Part shown: one piece after another, positions 11,930-22,606 of the stretch
Layout: every line of letters starts with the position of its first letter
Numbering within the stretch: position 1 is the stretch's first letter
Assembly (NCBI GenBank): GCA_002914805.1
Contig: JXTB01000135.1
Location: 749,265 to 813,264, forward strand
DNA: 64,000 nucleotides
Source of the DNA: Parasponia andersonii
Lineage: Eukaryota > Streptophyta > Magnoliopsida > Rosales > Cannabaceae
Direction of reading: 5' to 3'
The notes under the pieces: model-generated
Told to the model about the DNA's origin: nothing
What the model saw: the letters and a program-made list of their open reading frames with translations, nothing else
The model's database searches: none
Translations under genes and position numbers: made by a program

Positions 11930-14900
11930 ATGGCCCCAAACTAGAGTCAAAAGCTTCACTCTATCGCGGATTTCAAGTTGGACTCGTTTAGGAGGTAGCT
12001 CTGCTTCCCTAGCGGAGTTACTTTACAAAGGGTCGAGGGCCCTACAGACTGGTACCTTCGCCCCTCTGCCCCCGAAGGCTCCATCGTCTTAAGGAGGAGG
12101 CACCTGGAATGGCTGCGGTTTCCCCTTCCTCCCCTGGTCCACCAGTTCTACAGCTTAACGGGGATTCACTCGATGCAATTGAATGCCAACGGGGTCATAA
12201 TCCTGATGCGGCTCTCTGCTCTATCGGTCCTCCTCAACGTGCATATCGATCTGGAGGTGGTCTTCTATGCCTACAAACTCACCCTCATCCTCAAAAGAAG
12301 CTCTTACTCTACTTTCTACCTTCAGCTGCTCCAGGAGTGCCATGTTTTTTGGGGCTTGCCGAGGTTGGACAAGTAATGGGATTCTCACTCTAGACTGTAC
12401 ACCGTCGGAGGGGTGTGGAGCTCTCCTTGGGTGAATGGGGAACGTTTCCAAATTCTCTCATTTTTTCTGCAAAGTAAGTACTGAGTTGTGTTTTTATTTT
12501 TGGGTCTGCTTGCACTTTATCCGTTTTTGCTCATGATACTTTGTCTCGTGCAGCCTCTGTGGAGGAAAGCAGGTTCGAGCCACAACTGTCGGCAGGGCGG
12601 CTCAAGGAGCTGGAGGGATTCATCGTCTTCGGGTCCTCCGAGGATTGCTGACACATTCAGGCCATTCTGAATCCCCAGGTGATGAACACGATGCTGAGGA
12701 TGGTCTCATATCTCTTCTTTTCGCTGGACATGTGGGTCATCACCAAGCACTTTCGGAGATAGCTTGATGCCTCGGCTCTGAACCAGTTCCGCTGGGATGA
12801 GTAGAGTCGCACCGTCATGGTAGGTTGTCAGATCACGGCCTCAAGCCAGCTGACAGGTCCTAATGACCTGGTGGTGCCGACCAGTCATGAGCTTGAAGAG
12901 GCAGTGAAGCTCGTGACCAAAGAGTGCATCAGGTTTCGACGTGAGGAAGCCGCTGCCCCCCAAGAGGGTTAGGGGTGAGTTTATTTTGTGCCCTAGGGCT
13001 CCGTCGATCAGGTCATGGCTGCGTTTTAATCACATTGCTTGCTCTTATAGGTTTGGACGCAGGCCTTTCGGAAGATCCCTCTCCGGTCAAGGGGAGTACT
13101 ATCGCACACAGAGCCCGATCCAAAGTCCCTATTGGTCGACATTTGGTGGTGTCCTCTGAGAACGAGGTCGGGGGGCAGGGAGTTGTCACCCCAAGAATGG
13201 GCTCGGACGATGACCTGAAGGATCTGTTTGTGTCCTAGGGTGAAATGCCCGTGGTGCCTTCTCCTGAGGTAGGCAGGCCCGTGACTCGAGAGATGCCAGC
13301 TATAAAGATTGTGTATAGCAAAGGGGCACCTTCGAGCCTGCCAGGGGAGCTTACTGCACTGACTTCTTCCACCCCTAGCTCTGGTTTGAAGGCGGGCACA
13401 AGGTCCAGTGCTGCTCGCTCCTTTGGAGAGATTGCTGAGCTCAGAAGAGGGGATCCGAGGCTGAAGTCTCGACTGTCTTCCCCTCCTCCGGTCCCTATGA
13501 AGCGAGGTCACGAAGTCTACTAGTCCGAGGGGAAGGAAAGCCCGGTGGGGAAGAAAAGCAAAACTGCCCCTTCTTCTGACAATGACGATGATGAGGCTAC
13601 CCTCACCGTCATAAGGAGGAGAAGGTCTGCACGCGGCGGCCTGTCCGAGCACGTTGGTTAAGACAAGACCGAAAAATTACAGCCAAGCGGGTCTCCAAGG
13701 GAGCTGGTAGCCGAGGCCACTGAAGTAGCAGCAGTCACCGTGGCTTCTTCTACTGAGGATGTACCACTTCCAGCTGTCGCCGAAGGTGTACTTGGCGACG
13801 TCCTGCTTTCTACCGCCCCTACCTCCGCCACTTCGGAAGCATCGAAAGAAGCTACAAGAGTGCGTTTGGTGGGGGCAGAATGTGTCCTCGTGATCGGTGG
13901 GGTAGAGTCGTATTCCTCAGATGCGGATAACGCCCAGGGAGAGGGTCCAGCCGCAGAGTTCGAGCTGGAGGCGCTCTCCCTGGAGAACGTAGAGCTCGTT
14001 GCTGGCTACAGCATTACGCAGGTTTGGCTCGTCTGGTCATCACTTCCATGTTTTTAGCATCTTTGCTGAACACTGACTCCCCTTACTTATATTCTGCAGC
14101 TAGCCGCTGTCCAGTTCTTTTATTCCTCTCGTGTCGGTGAGCTGAACGGGCAGTTGAATGCCTATGCTGTGGTGGCCGAGCAGAGCGAGGTCACCCTTGC
14201 CACGTTGAGGGCGAACTTCGACCTGTATCGGAGCCTGGACGAGGCTAGGGTCAGCAGCGCGGTGGCCTATGTTTTGAGCGTCGAGAGGGCCAGGCGTGAA
14301 GAGCTAGTCGCCAAGTTGGCCGAGGTTAAGGGGAAGGTCCGGTCTCTCGAAGCTGAGTTCCCTGGTCTGCGCTTGGAGGCCAAGGCTGCCAGGTTAGCCC
14401 AAGCTGAGCTCAAGGTCAAGGAGCAGGAACTGCAGAGTGTAGGGGCGGAGATGGGGTTGGCTTTCATTGCTCGCAATAGAGCCGTCGACGAGGCTAAAGA
14501 GGTGAGGAAAGTCGAGACGAAAGCTAAGTTAAAAGCCCATTCTCTGCAGCACAAACTCAATTGGTCCAACGAGGTAATCCAATATCTTTATCTAGATCAT
14601 CGTAAACTGATGGAAGCTCATGTGGAGCTGTCTCGTAGGCACGGTGAAGATCTCACCGATATTAACACTCTTTTGATAGACTTATCTCAGCGGCAAGCGG
14701 AACTAAGGCTAGTGGCGCTGAGAGATAGGTTGGCAGATGTAGAGAAGCTAAAGATAAGGTACCAAAGGTAGGTGGACATCCTTTCTGTTGAGAGCTATAG
14801 GTCTAGCTGGGAGAACAGGAAATTTAAGGCCACACAGAAGTGGTAACTCCAGACTAGTTCGATGAGCAGAAGGGTGTCGAGAGGGACCATTATTCCGTCA

Positions 14901-15193
14901 AGTACTACATGCAACAGTTAGGAGACGAGATTAATATCGTGTACTGTGCTAATGTACTGCAGATACTCGACGAAGAAAAAGACAGGCCTTTTACATCTGC
15001 CTCTGTCGCCAGAGAGATTATCCTTGCTTCTGGTCTGCCAGAACAAGCCACAGAGGTTTTTGGGGGTCAACTTGGCCCTGGCGCTTTAACTGGTGGAGGG
15101 TCAAGTACGGTCGTCTTTTCTAATGACGATTCTGACCCCGAAGCTGGGCCAAGCACTGAAGCCGGCATCGCTCCCCTCATCGGAGGTAATTAG
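11930..15193 (+). pseudogene. Antisense intron-containing extra gene of Tat element (copy 1)
   Basis: Runs opposite to gag-pol. The N-terminal domain (around 12040-12380, motifs HLEWLRFPLPPLVHQFY, NANGVIILM, HVFWGLPRLDK) is the putative gypsy-type transposon domain often labelled Transposase_28. The middle is Ser/Pro/acidic with a basic stretch. The C-terminal part (about 14100-14771) is a long coiled coil rich in Ala, Glu, Lys and Arg. Introns with good sites are 12474-12553 and 14022-14099; a third lies near 12973-13052. Intron positions are shared with copy 2. It is broken: the start reads ATG GCC CCA AAC TAG, and a CAA-to-TAA change follows the DK codons near 12371. AATAAA at 15275-15280 could be the poly(A) signal. 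Function is unknown; extra antisense frames are known from Tat elements such as maize Grande. Confidence 0.75.
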
Positions 15194-15539
15194 AGCCCCT
15201 CGCTCTTTTGTGTATTTGTAAAGTACTGACTGCTTTGTGTAAAGCTGACCCTTATTGTAAGCATCTATTTAAATAATAAAAACGGCGTACTCTTCTCATG
15301 TTTATTCTTTTTTTTTTTGCCCGCATTCGTGGTCAAGGTCGGATATCATATACGATGCCATTCCCTTGTCGGAGGTTCGGCCGACCTCTGGGTCTGGCCC
15401 AATTGTATATGATTTGGAGTTATTAGTGAATTCCCCCGTGCTATGATTGACAAGATTTGCTCTGGAGATCGGGATGTGAGTTTCAGCTCGTCTAGCTTTG
15501 AGGATGTATAATTACTATTATATCTTGTCTTAGTAGAAT

Positions 15540-15812
15540 TTGATCCGCGCGTATGGCTGGACTTCTCTGACCCTAAATGGGAACGCACCAGGAACTAGCT
15601 CTAGGGATTGGTTGACTCCTGCTTGGACCCATCGCTGCAGAAGAAAAGGCCTGGGCTCGAGTTCCACTAGGAGCGAACAGGTTGTTATCACTCCGACGTG
15701 TCCTTGCGAGTCTGTCCAAGACCTGCTCCCGACAGATAGAGATACTGGGTCTGTGTCCCTGTCGACCACGCACTCTGTAATTCAAGCAATAATAAATAGA
15801 ATTTGGTCTTAA
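15540..15812 (+). pseudogene. Open frame downstream of the antisense gene, paired in copy 2
   Basis: A 90-residue frame with RAYGWTSLT, GTSSRDWLTPAWTHRC and PTCPCESVQDL. The counterpart in copy 2 (59712-60137, minus) reads RACGWTSST, GTSSRDQSTIVWTRRC and PMSPYESVRNL at the same place in the element. I do not recognise the protein. It could be a second small antisense product or simply an open frame in conserved non-coding sequence. Confidence 0.35.
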
Positions 15813-15835
15813 TTTCTGTCTTCATGTTTGGTCTT

Positions 15836-16062
15836 ATCTAGGCCTACTTCCAATGGGTAGAACTTAGCCCCGTTTATTTTCATTCTATGCGTAGCTAAGG
15901 TGCTCTCTTGGGGGGGTCTACTTCTAACGGATAGACCCCGGCCCTATTCACCTTTGGCTTGCGTAGCTGAGGCGCTCCCTGGGAAGGGTCTACTTCTAAT
16001 GGGTAGACCCTGACCCCGTTTACCTTTAGCCTGCGTGTAGCTAAGGTGTTCTCTGGGAAGGG
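15836..16062. repeat. Tandem array, about 75-bp unit, three copies (copy 1)
   Basis: Units begin near 15840, 15912 and 15985 with GGTCTACTTCTAA(C/T)GG(A/G)TAG and carry GCGTAGCTNAGG. They are homologous in reverse orientation to the six exact 75-bp units at 59236-59695. The array lies between pol and the antisense gene. Confidence 0.85.
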
Positions 16063-16069
16063 TCTTATC

Positions 16070-16725
16070 GCTCAATTCTTCCCCATCGTGCAGGTGTTTT
16101 TTAAGGGTCGGTGGCAAGATTTTGTTGCGCGATGTGATCCCTGTAGTACAATCCTTAATAAGGTCTGCTGAAAAGCATTTTATTGCACAACTCATTCCTC
16201 GTCGTACGTTTTCTCGGGCCATCGGTAAGCATTTTATTACGTGATGTGATTCCGATAGTACGATCTTTTTCGAGGTCTACTGGCAAGTATTTTATTACGC
16301 AGCTCATTCCTCGTCGTACATTTTCTTAGGCCATCGGCAAGTATTTTATTGCACGATGTGATTTCTATAGTACGATCTTTTTTTAGATTTGCTAGCAAAC
16401 ATTTTATTGCACAGCTCATTCCTTTTCGTATGTTTTTTCGGGCCACCGGCAAGCATTTTATTGCGCAATGTGATTCCCATAGTACGATCTTTTTCGAGGT
16501 CTGCTGGCAAGCATTTTATTGCACAGCTCATTCCTCTTCGTACATTTTCTCAGGCCATCGGCAAGTATTTTATTGCGCGATGTGATTCCCATAGTATGAT
16601 CTTTTTTGAGGTCTGTTGGCAAGTACTTTATTGCACAACTCATTCTTCTTCGTACATTTTCTCGAGTTACTGGCAAGCATTTTATTGCGCAATGTGATTC
16701 CCATAATACGATCTTTTTTGTGCTA
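16070..16725. repeat. Tandem array, exact 112-bp unit made of two 56-bp halves (copy 1)
   Basis: The motif (G/A)ATGTGATTCC recurs at 16131, 16243, 16355, 16467, 16579 and 16691, always exactly 112 bp apart. Each unit contains two related halves, both ending GGCAAGCATTTTATTG and about 56 bp apart: one with GATGTGATTCCCATAGTACG, the other with CTCATTCCTCTTCGTACATT. This is a dimer-based, higher-order repeat. It follows the integrase end in element orientation. Confidence 0.92.
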
Positions 16726-16854
16726 ATAGTTTAAGGGGCCTGGCACTGGGGGGAGACCCTTTTACATAGCAATCTAATGTATAAGTCCATGTAGCAGACA
16801 TCTTAATCTATTTTGGAATCATGCTATTTAATAGTATAAGCATTTACATGTGTC

Positions 16855-19800
16855 TCACACGTGGTATTTCTTTAAGTGTTGGGCATTCCACGTGTTAGGT
16901 AGACTCTTCCCGGTCTTGAGTTCTTTTAGGGCGTACATGCCATTGTCAAGCACTTTGATCACCTCATAGGGTCCGACCCAATTAGAGTCTAACTTCAAGA
17001 AATTTCATGTCCTGACCTTCAAGACCCAATCTCCGGTGTTAAATTGATGAGCCTTAATCTTCTTCGCGTAATAAGACCTGGCTTACTGATGGTATGAGGC
17101 CAGATGGAGCAGAGCCATATCCTTTGTTTCTTCAAGGAGGTTTGTGTTACGGTTTAGCTGCTGCTCGTTCAATGAGGCGTCTCTTACCACTACGGAGCGA
17201 AGGGTTAGGAGGCCAATTTTGGTCGGGATTACAGCCTCTGTCCCATAGACCATGGCGAATGGTGTTCTTTCCGTTGATCTCCGCTCTGTGGTTCGATTGG
17301 CCCACACGACGGCTGGTAGCTCTTCCAACCACCGTCCTTTAGCCTCCTACAAGTTCTTTTTTATATTGCTGAATATGGCATTATTTGTTGTGTCTGCTTA
17401 GCCATTTCCCTGAGGGTAGTTCATAGATGAGAAGCTGAGCTTTATTTCATACAAATCACATAGCTCCTTAAGCTTGGCGTTTTAGAACTATGTGCCATGA
17501 TCAGCGTGTATCTCTTTCGGGATTCCGTATTGGCAGATTATATTTTTCCAAATGAAGTTAATCGTGTCTGCCTTATTAACAGTTGTGTAGGCTTCAGCTT
17601 CTACCCATTGGGTGAAATAGTCGGTGGCTCGTAAGATATACATTCTTCCCCTAGGACTTCTGGGGAGCTCTCTGACGATATCCAGACCCCACTTAACGAA
17701 GGGCTAAGGAGTTATGTTTGAATAGAGCTCCTCCGCAGGTTGGTGCTTCAGGGGAACCTCTGGCACTTATAACATTTCTTGACAAACTGGGCCGCCTCGG
17801 TCATCATGTAGGGCTAGAATTTTCCAACCGTTAAGTCCTTGTGGGCGAGGCTATGCCCGCCAGAGTGGTTGTCACACACTCCCTCGTAAATTTCCTCCAT
17901 TAGTTTCTACGCCTCTATGGGGGCTACGCACCTCAGCATTGGTCCCATCGTTGATCATCTGTATAGTTAGCCCTCCACCATCGACTATTGGGCAACCTTC
18001 AGTCTGATCGACCTTGCTTTTCGGGGGGCTACGGGCAGGTTTCCCGACACCAGGTATTGCGTGATGGGTCTCATCCATCCTTCATCTTCAGAGTCAGTCG
18101 TGAACACGAGGCGTGCGAGGTCTCCAAAGAGTCTCTCGTGTTTTCGCCTTCTAGCAGAATCTCCGTGTGTTTGGTTATCTTCCCAATCGACGCGCTTCTA
18201 ACTAGCTCGTCTGCCTTTTGGTTCATCTCCCTGGGTATCTGTTTGATATCAAAGTTGTTAAAGCGGGCTTTCGCCCTATTACCCTGGATAAGTACCTGTG
18301 TAATCTTGGCTCTTTTACTTCGAAGTCTCCTCTGACCTGACTCACGATCAGTTGTGAGTCAGTCTTTACTGCGATGTTCTCTACTCCGAAGTGCAGAGCC
18401 ATCTCAAGGCCTTGCAGTAGCGCTTCGTACTCCGCCTCATTGTTCGTTGCCTAGAAACCAAGTCTCAAGGCTTTCTCTACCCTGAGTTCTGTTGGGGTCT
18501 ACAGGACTACTCCGATACCTAATCCCAAGGTGTTCATGGATCCATCAGTATAGAAGGTCCAGGTTGAAAGGATATGAGCCGGAGACATCTGAGGCGGGTT
18601 GCATGGCTCACTGAAGGACTGGATTTCCACTGGGAAGTCTGCTATGACTTGCCCTTTCTTCGCCACTCGAGGCCGATACTCGATGTCGTATATCTCTAGC
18701 TCGATATCCCATTTGGTCAGTCGTTCCAATAGGTCCGGTTTGGCCAAGATTTTCCAGATGAGGAAGTCCGTATACACTGTAATCGAGTGTGCCTCGAAGT
18801 ATTACCTTAGTTTTTTCTTAGCATTGACCAAAGCGAGAACCAGTTTCTCTGCTATACTATATCGCGTCTCGGTGTCCAGGAGCATGCGGCTTGCATAAAA
18901 TATCGGCTTCTGCTTGCTGTCTTCCTCGACGAATAGTACGGCATTGATCGCTACTTCGGACACTGTCAAATAAGCATATAGGCGATGCCCCTCTACTAGG
19001 GAAGCCAAGATAGGCAGGTGACTAAAATATAGTTTGAGCTCTGTCAGTTTCCTATAATGCTCCTCCCCCAGATGACTGTGGAACTTTTCTTTATGCACTA
19101 GAAGAAAGGCTTACATCAGTTAGACATTTTGGAGACAAACCAGCTGAGTGTGGCTATCTTCCTGGTTAGGCGCTGGACCTCCCAAATGGTTGAGGGTTTT
19201 TATACATCCACGATTGAGGATAACTAGGTAAGTTGGCCTCAATACACCTTCTGCTCACGATGTGCCCCAGAAATTGGCTGGAGGACACCCCGAACGCGCA
19301 TTTCTTAGGGTTCAGACGCATTCGGTAAGGCCTCAAAATCTAGAAACATTCATCTAGATGCCTCAGACAGTCCGAAGATTCTTTACTCTTTACGAACATA
19401 TCGTCGATGTAAACCTCTATCGTCTTCCCCAGTAGCTCGGTGAACATTTTGTTCATGAGCCTCTAGTAGGTCGCCCCCGCATTCTTCAAGCCAAAAGGCA
19501 TGCGTTTGTAATAGTACAGACCTCGCTCCGTAATGAATGCCATGTGGATCTGGTCTTCCTCATATAGAGGGATCTGGTTGTATCTAGAGTAGGCATCTAG
19601 GAAGCTCATCTTATCGAATCTCGCCGTCGCATCAACCATTTGATCGATTTTCGGTAGGAAAAAGCTGTCTTTCGGGCAGGCCTTGTTCAGATTGGTGCGT
19701 GGGGTCTATTCCGGGCATGTCATCGTGGGACTATGCGAAGACGTCTTCATTCCACCTAAGGAATTCCAACAGCTCGCTCTTTTCCTCTTTGGGCAGCAGG

Positions 19801-20430
19801 GCCCCGATCAAGACTACTTTCCCCGGTTCTACTTTTTTCAAAAGGACCGCCACCAGTTCCTCAATCGTGGTTTCTGGCCTGTCAGACTCCTCTTCGATCT
19901 GCTTTATATATGCTGGCAGGTAGTCCTTTGATTGTTATCTGTCCCCTGTCGAGACGTTTGTGCTCGTATCGGTTCCTCTCAAGGCGGTTGAAAAACACTT
20001 CCTCTCGGAGGCCTAGTCTCCTTTAATGTCTATCATGTAGGTACCATCCTTCGATTGACATCTTAGGACTTGGTAGAGGGTGGAGGCAACCCTATGCATG
20101 GTGTGGATCCACCCTCTCAATATGATGACGTTGAAAGAGGACTGGCAATCGATGATGACAAAATCTACGTCCAGGCACCTCTCCGCAGCACAGACCTTCG
20201 GAGTCACGATGCCCAAGGGGCTGACCTTAGTGTTGTTGAAGGCAAACAGCGACTGACAGGTCGGCCTTAGTACACTCTGATTCAGGCCCATATTCTCGAA
20301 AGTGCTGAGAAACATGACGTCGACGCTACTCCCGCCGTCGACCAGGACCCTTCCCACCAGTGCAGAGTCGATCTGCAGCTTAATCACCAGGGGGTTATCA
20401 TGAAGTAGGCGCACCGTGGCCAAATCTTAC
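16855..20430 (-). pseudogene. pol: Tat pol: protease, RT, RNase H, archaeal-type RNase H, integrase (copy 1)
   Basis: Polyprotein that matures and copies the element and integrates it. Minus-strand order: retropepsin with VLVDGGSSVDVMF near 20310-20345; reverse transcriptase with the catalytic VYIDDM near 19400-19420 and MPFGLKNAG upstream; RT-linked RNase H (FYASRMLLDTETRYSIAEKL, 18802-19000); a second RNase H with FYTDGSMN, NNEAEYEALLQGLEMAL and DSQLI (about 18180-18570); and integrase, with its zinc-binding and core remnants near 17500-17860, PFAMVYGTEAVIP near 17230 and the C-terminus NTWNAQHLKKYHV ending in TGA at 16855-16857. In-frame stops break every domain; many look like Trp or Gln codons changed by transition. 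The second RNase H is the diagnostic Tat character. Confidence 0.88.
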
Positions 20431-20639
20431 TGGGTGAAAACGATGGGGTGGCTGAGGCGTAGTTCTCTCCCATCGTCAAGTGGTTCACGAAATGTCCCAG
20501 GCCCCTCAGGCACTTCACCCTATCTTCGATTCTTTTCTGGTGCTTTTCCTTCTCTTCCTGACTCTGGAGCGGCTCTGGTCTATCTATAATCGTTGGCACT
20601 ATCCTCAGAGCCTGCTCCCCTGACCCGGAGGCTTGGATC

Positions 20640-22072
20640 TGCTTTTATTTTTCTAGCCCAGTGGCATCCTCTTTGGACTAGCTTCAGCCTGTCTTCACAT
20701 ACTGCTTCAACTTGCCGGCTTGGATTACCACCATAACCTGCGCGTAAAAGCTATGGGAGTTGATGGTATCATGCCTGTGATCTTTGTGAAATTGACAGTA
20801 CCTGCTCTTGTTCTTCATGTTGTCAGGAACGCCGAACTTGGACGGATCTTTGAAAATGCCCCGGTCTCTGTTCTGGAGGTAGATCATATCGATCGACGTG
20901 TTGAGCTCGTACTTCGGCAGAAGGTTCTTAAATGTTTTCCTCCTCGTGCCCCTTTCTTGACTAGCTTAGGTTGGGGCTCCCTGCTTCGGACCTAGCCCTT
21001 AGGCCAGTGCAGGCCTCTTTACTCCTTATATGGCCGAGGTTTGTGCTGGCGCTGTTGTTATCACGGCAGAGGCTTTAGGCACTTTTTGGTGGCTCTCTAG
21101 CACCCTAAATACCCCTTCTGATTTTGCCTGGACGTCTGTCATGTCATATGACAAATTCAAGAGCAGATGGTCCGACAACATCGATCCTGGCTATAAGCCC
21201 CTGACGAATGAGCTCGTGGCTTGGGTCGAGTTGCCGTTGTGCACTAAGAACATTACCTCCAGGAAACGTGACAAATATTCCCTTAGAGACTCATTCACAG
21301 ATTGCTCCAACCAGTCAAGGTCTCGCATGGTTTTTTGCTATCTCTGGACACCCACGTATTGTTTTAAGAAAAGTTTGCAAAAATCTTCAAAGCCGTTTAT
21401 AGACTTCTCCGAGAGTTGCCTGAACCACAACAGGGCTGGCTTTACCAGGGTGGTGGAGAAGACTTTGCAGGTCACAGCTTTGTCCCTGGTTTCTAGGGCC
21501 ATCTTCTGCTGGAAATGGTATATGTGGTCGAGGGGGTCGGTCTTTCTCTCAAACGGTCTAAAGGTCAGGGTCGTGAAGTCCTTCGGCTTAGGCTCCAGCT
21601 GGATCTAATCGGCGAAGACCGTTCGGTTGATCCCACGCACAGTCTGTTCTGCCAGATCGTCGGGGGTCTGGCTGTGATGGGCCCCGAGCTTCTTACTCAA
21701 ATCCGCCATCATCTCCTGTTTCTAGTTGGGAAGCGCACCTTCTGGGCTCTCCTGGTGTCTTCTGTCCATCGTCATTCCCGCCTGGAAAGGCCTTGTCTGA
21801 CTTTGTCATTCCCCCTGCATCCGTAATCTAGACGGGGCGAAGACTTCCCTCGGCGGTTGCTGACCTTTAGATTCTTGCTAGACCTCCACGTCGAAGTCCT
21901 CCTTTCACCCACTCCTGTCTTCGCTTGCCAACAGCTCTTCAAGGCGGGCATTATCTCTACGAACTTCTGCGACTTCATCTTTTAAGCTCAGGACTGCCTC
22001 ATGGGCCATCTCTGCCTTCCTGTTTGCTTCTGCCAAGACGGCAAGTATTTGGTCCAGTTTTTGCTCCAGATT
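20640..22072 (-). pseudogene. gag: Tat gag remnant, N-terminus missing (copy 1)
   Basis: Structural protein of the particle. From 22072 the minus strand gives a linker homologous to copy 2 (EAN-KAEMAHEAVLS), then the retrotransposon gag domain (motifs SDHLLLNL, DVQAKSEGVFRVLESHQKVPKA near 21040-21160) and a C-terminal zinc-binding segment RYCQFHKDHRHDT, whose last cysteine appears replaced (NSHSF). Stops and shifts interrupt it. The first part of gag is cut off at the element boundary. Confidence 0.8.
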
Positions 22073-22333
22073 GAGTAGGTATTTTTTTTTAACTAATTTA
22101 TCTGTTTTTTTTATTCATTAAATTATTATTTAATAAATATCAAAATTTAAGTAATTGGAAAAAATTAAAAAATAGATACATATTATTTAATGTTTTTTTA
22201 TCTATCTTTTATTATACAAAGACGTGTGTGATGAATTTTAATTGAAAAAAAAATAAACACACTATAAGTATTATTTTGCTCAATTAAAACTCATTGTGTA
22301 TGTCTTTTTATAGTAAGAATATTACATAATATG

Positions 22334-22370
<37 letters not shown>

Positions 22371-22606
22371 CAATGTTACGAGACACCATAATGATGTGTC
22401 AATTTTTTACTAATAATTTTAATTAATAAATTTAGTCTCATATGAGTTCCACTTAAGATATAATTATAATTAAGTAAGAGGCTAATGCATCATGTGGTAT
22501 TAGATATATACGGTGCTTATTTTTTTTTCAACTACTCAAGTTGTGGTATTCATTATTTAACGATCTAACAGAAAAAAAAATTACATATATAAATAGGTAA
22601 AAAGCC
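22073..22606. mobile_element. MITE copy A, both termini missing
   Basis: About 530 bp collinear with the complete MITE at 34196-34756. Shared words include AATGTTACGAGACACCATAA, ATAAATTTAGTCTCATATG and AAGAGGCTAATGCATCATGTG. It starts at AGTAGGTATTTTT, without the outer ATAGGTTATAATT, directly at the truncated end of the Tat element. It ends at AAATAGGTAAAAA without the last 25 bp or so. It includes a (TTA)n tract at about 22338-22370. In duplication copy B this place (27560) has no insert. Confidence 0.8.

Larger units (their letters stand above)
10771..22072 (-). mobile_element. Ty3/gypsy Tat-lineage retrotransposon, 5'-truncated (copy 1)
   Basis: Reading on the minus strand from 22072 the order is gag, protease, reverse transcriptase, RNase H, a second RNase H, integrase, tandem arrays, an antisense gene, polypurine tract and 3' LTR. 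Two RNase H domains and an extra antisense gene before the 3' LTR are marks of the Tat lineage. The 5' LTR, primer-binding site and first part of gag are missing: homology with copy 2 stops at 22072, equivalent to about 57928 there. All coding parts carry stops and shifts, so it is a dead copy. It interrupts the GST-region segmental duplication. Confidence 0.9.

Noticed and set aside
13026..13652. 208-codon minus-strand frame
   Set aside because: It lies antisense to the GC-rich middle of the antisense gene of copy 1; low stop density there explains it and no family motif is seen.
16349..16697. Several overlapping frames on both strands rich in CAIKC / HFIAQ repeats
   Set aside because: They are translations of the 112-bp array; the period is not a multiple of three and no frame is kept in copy 2.
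16070..16725. CRISPR-like regular spacing
   Set aside because: A plant nuclear retrotransposon context and fully repeated units without unique spacers; it is a tandem satellite-like array.
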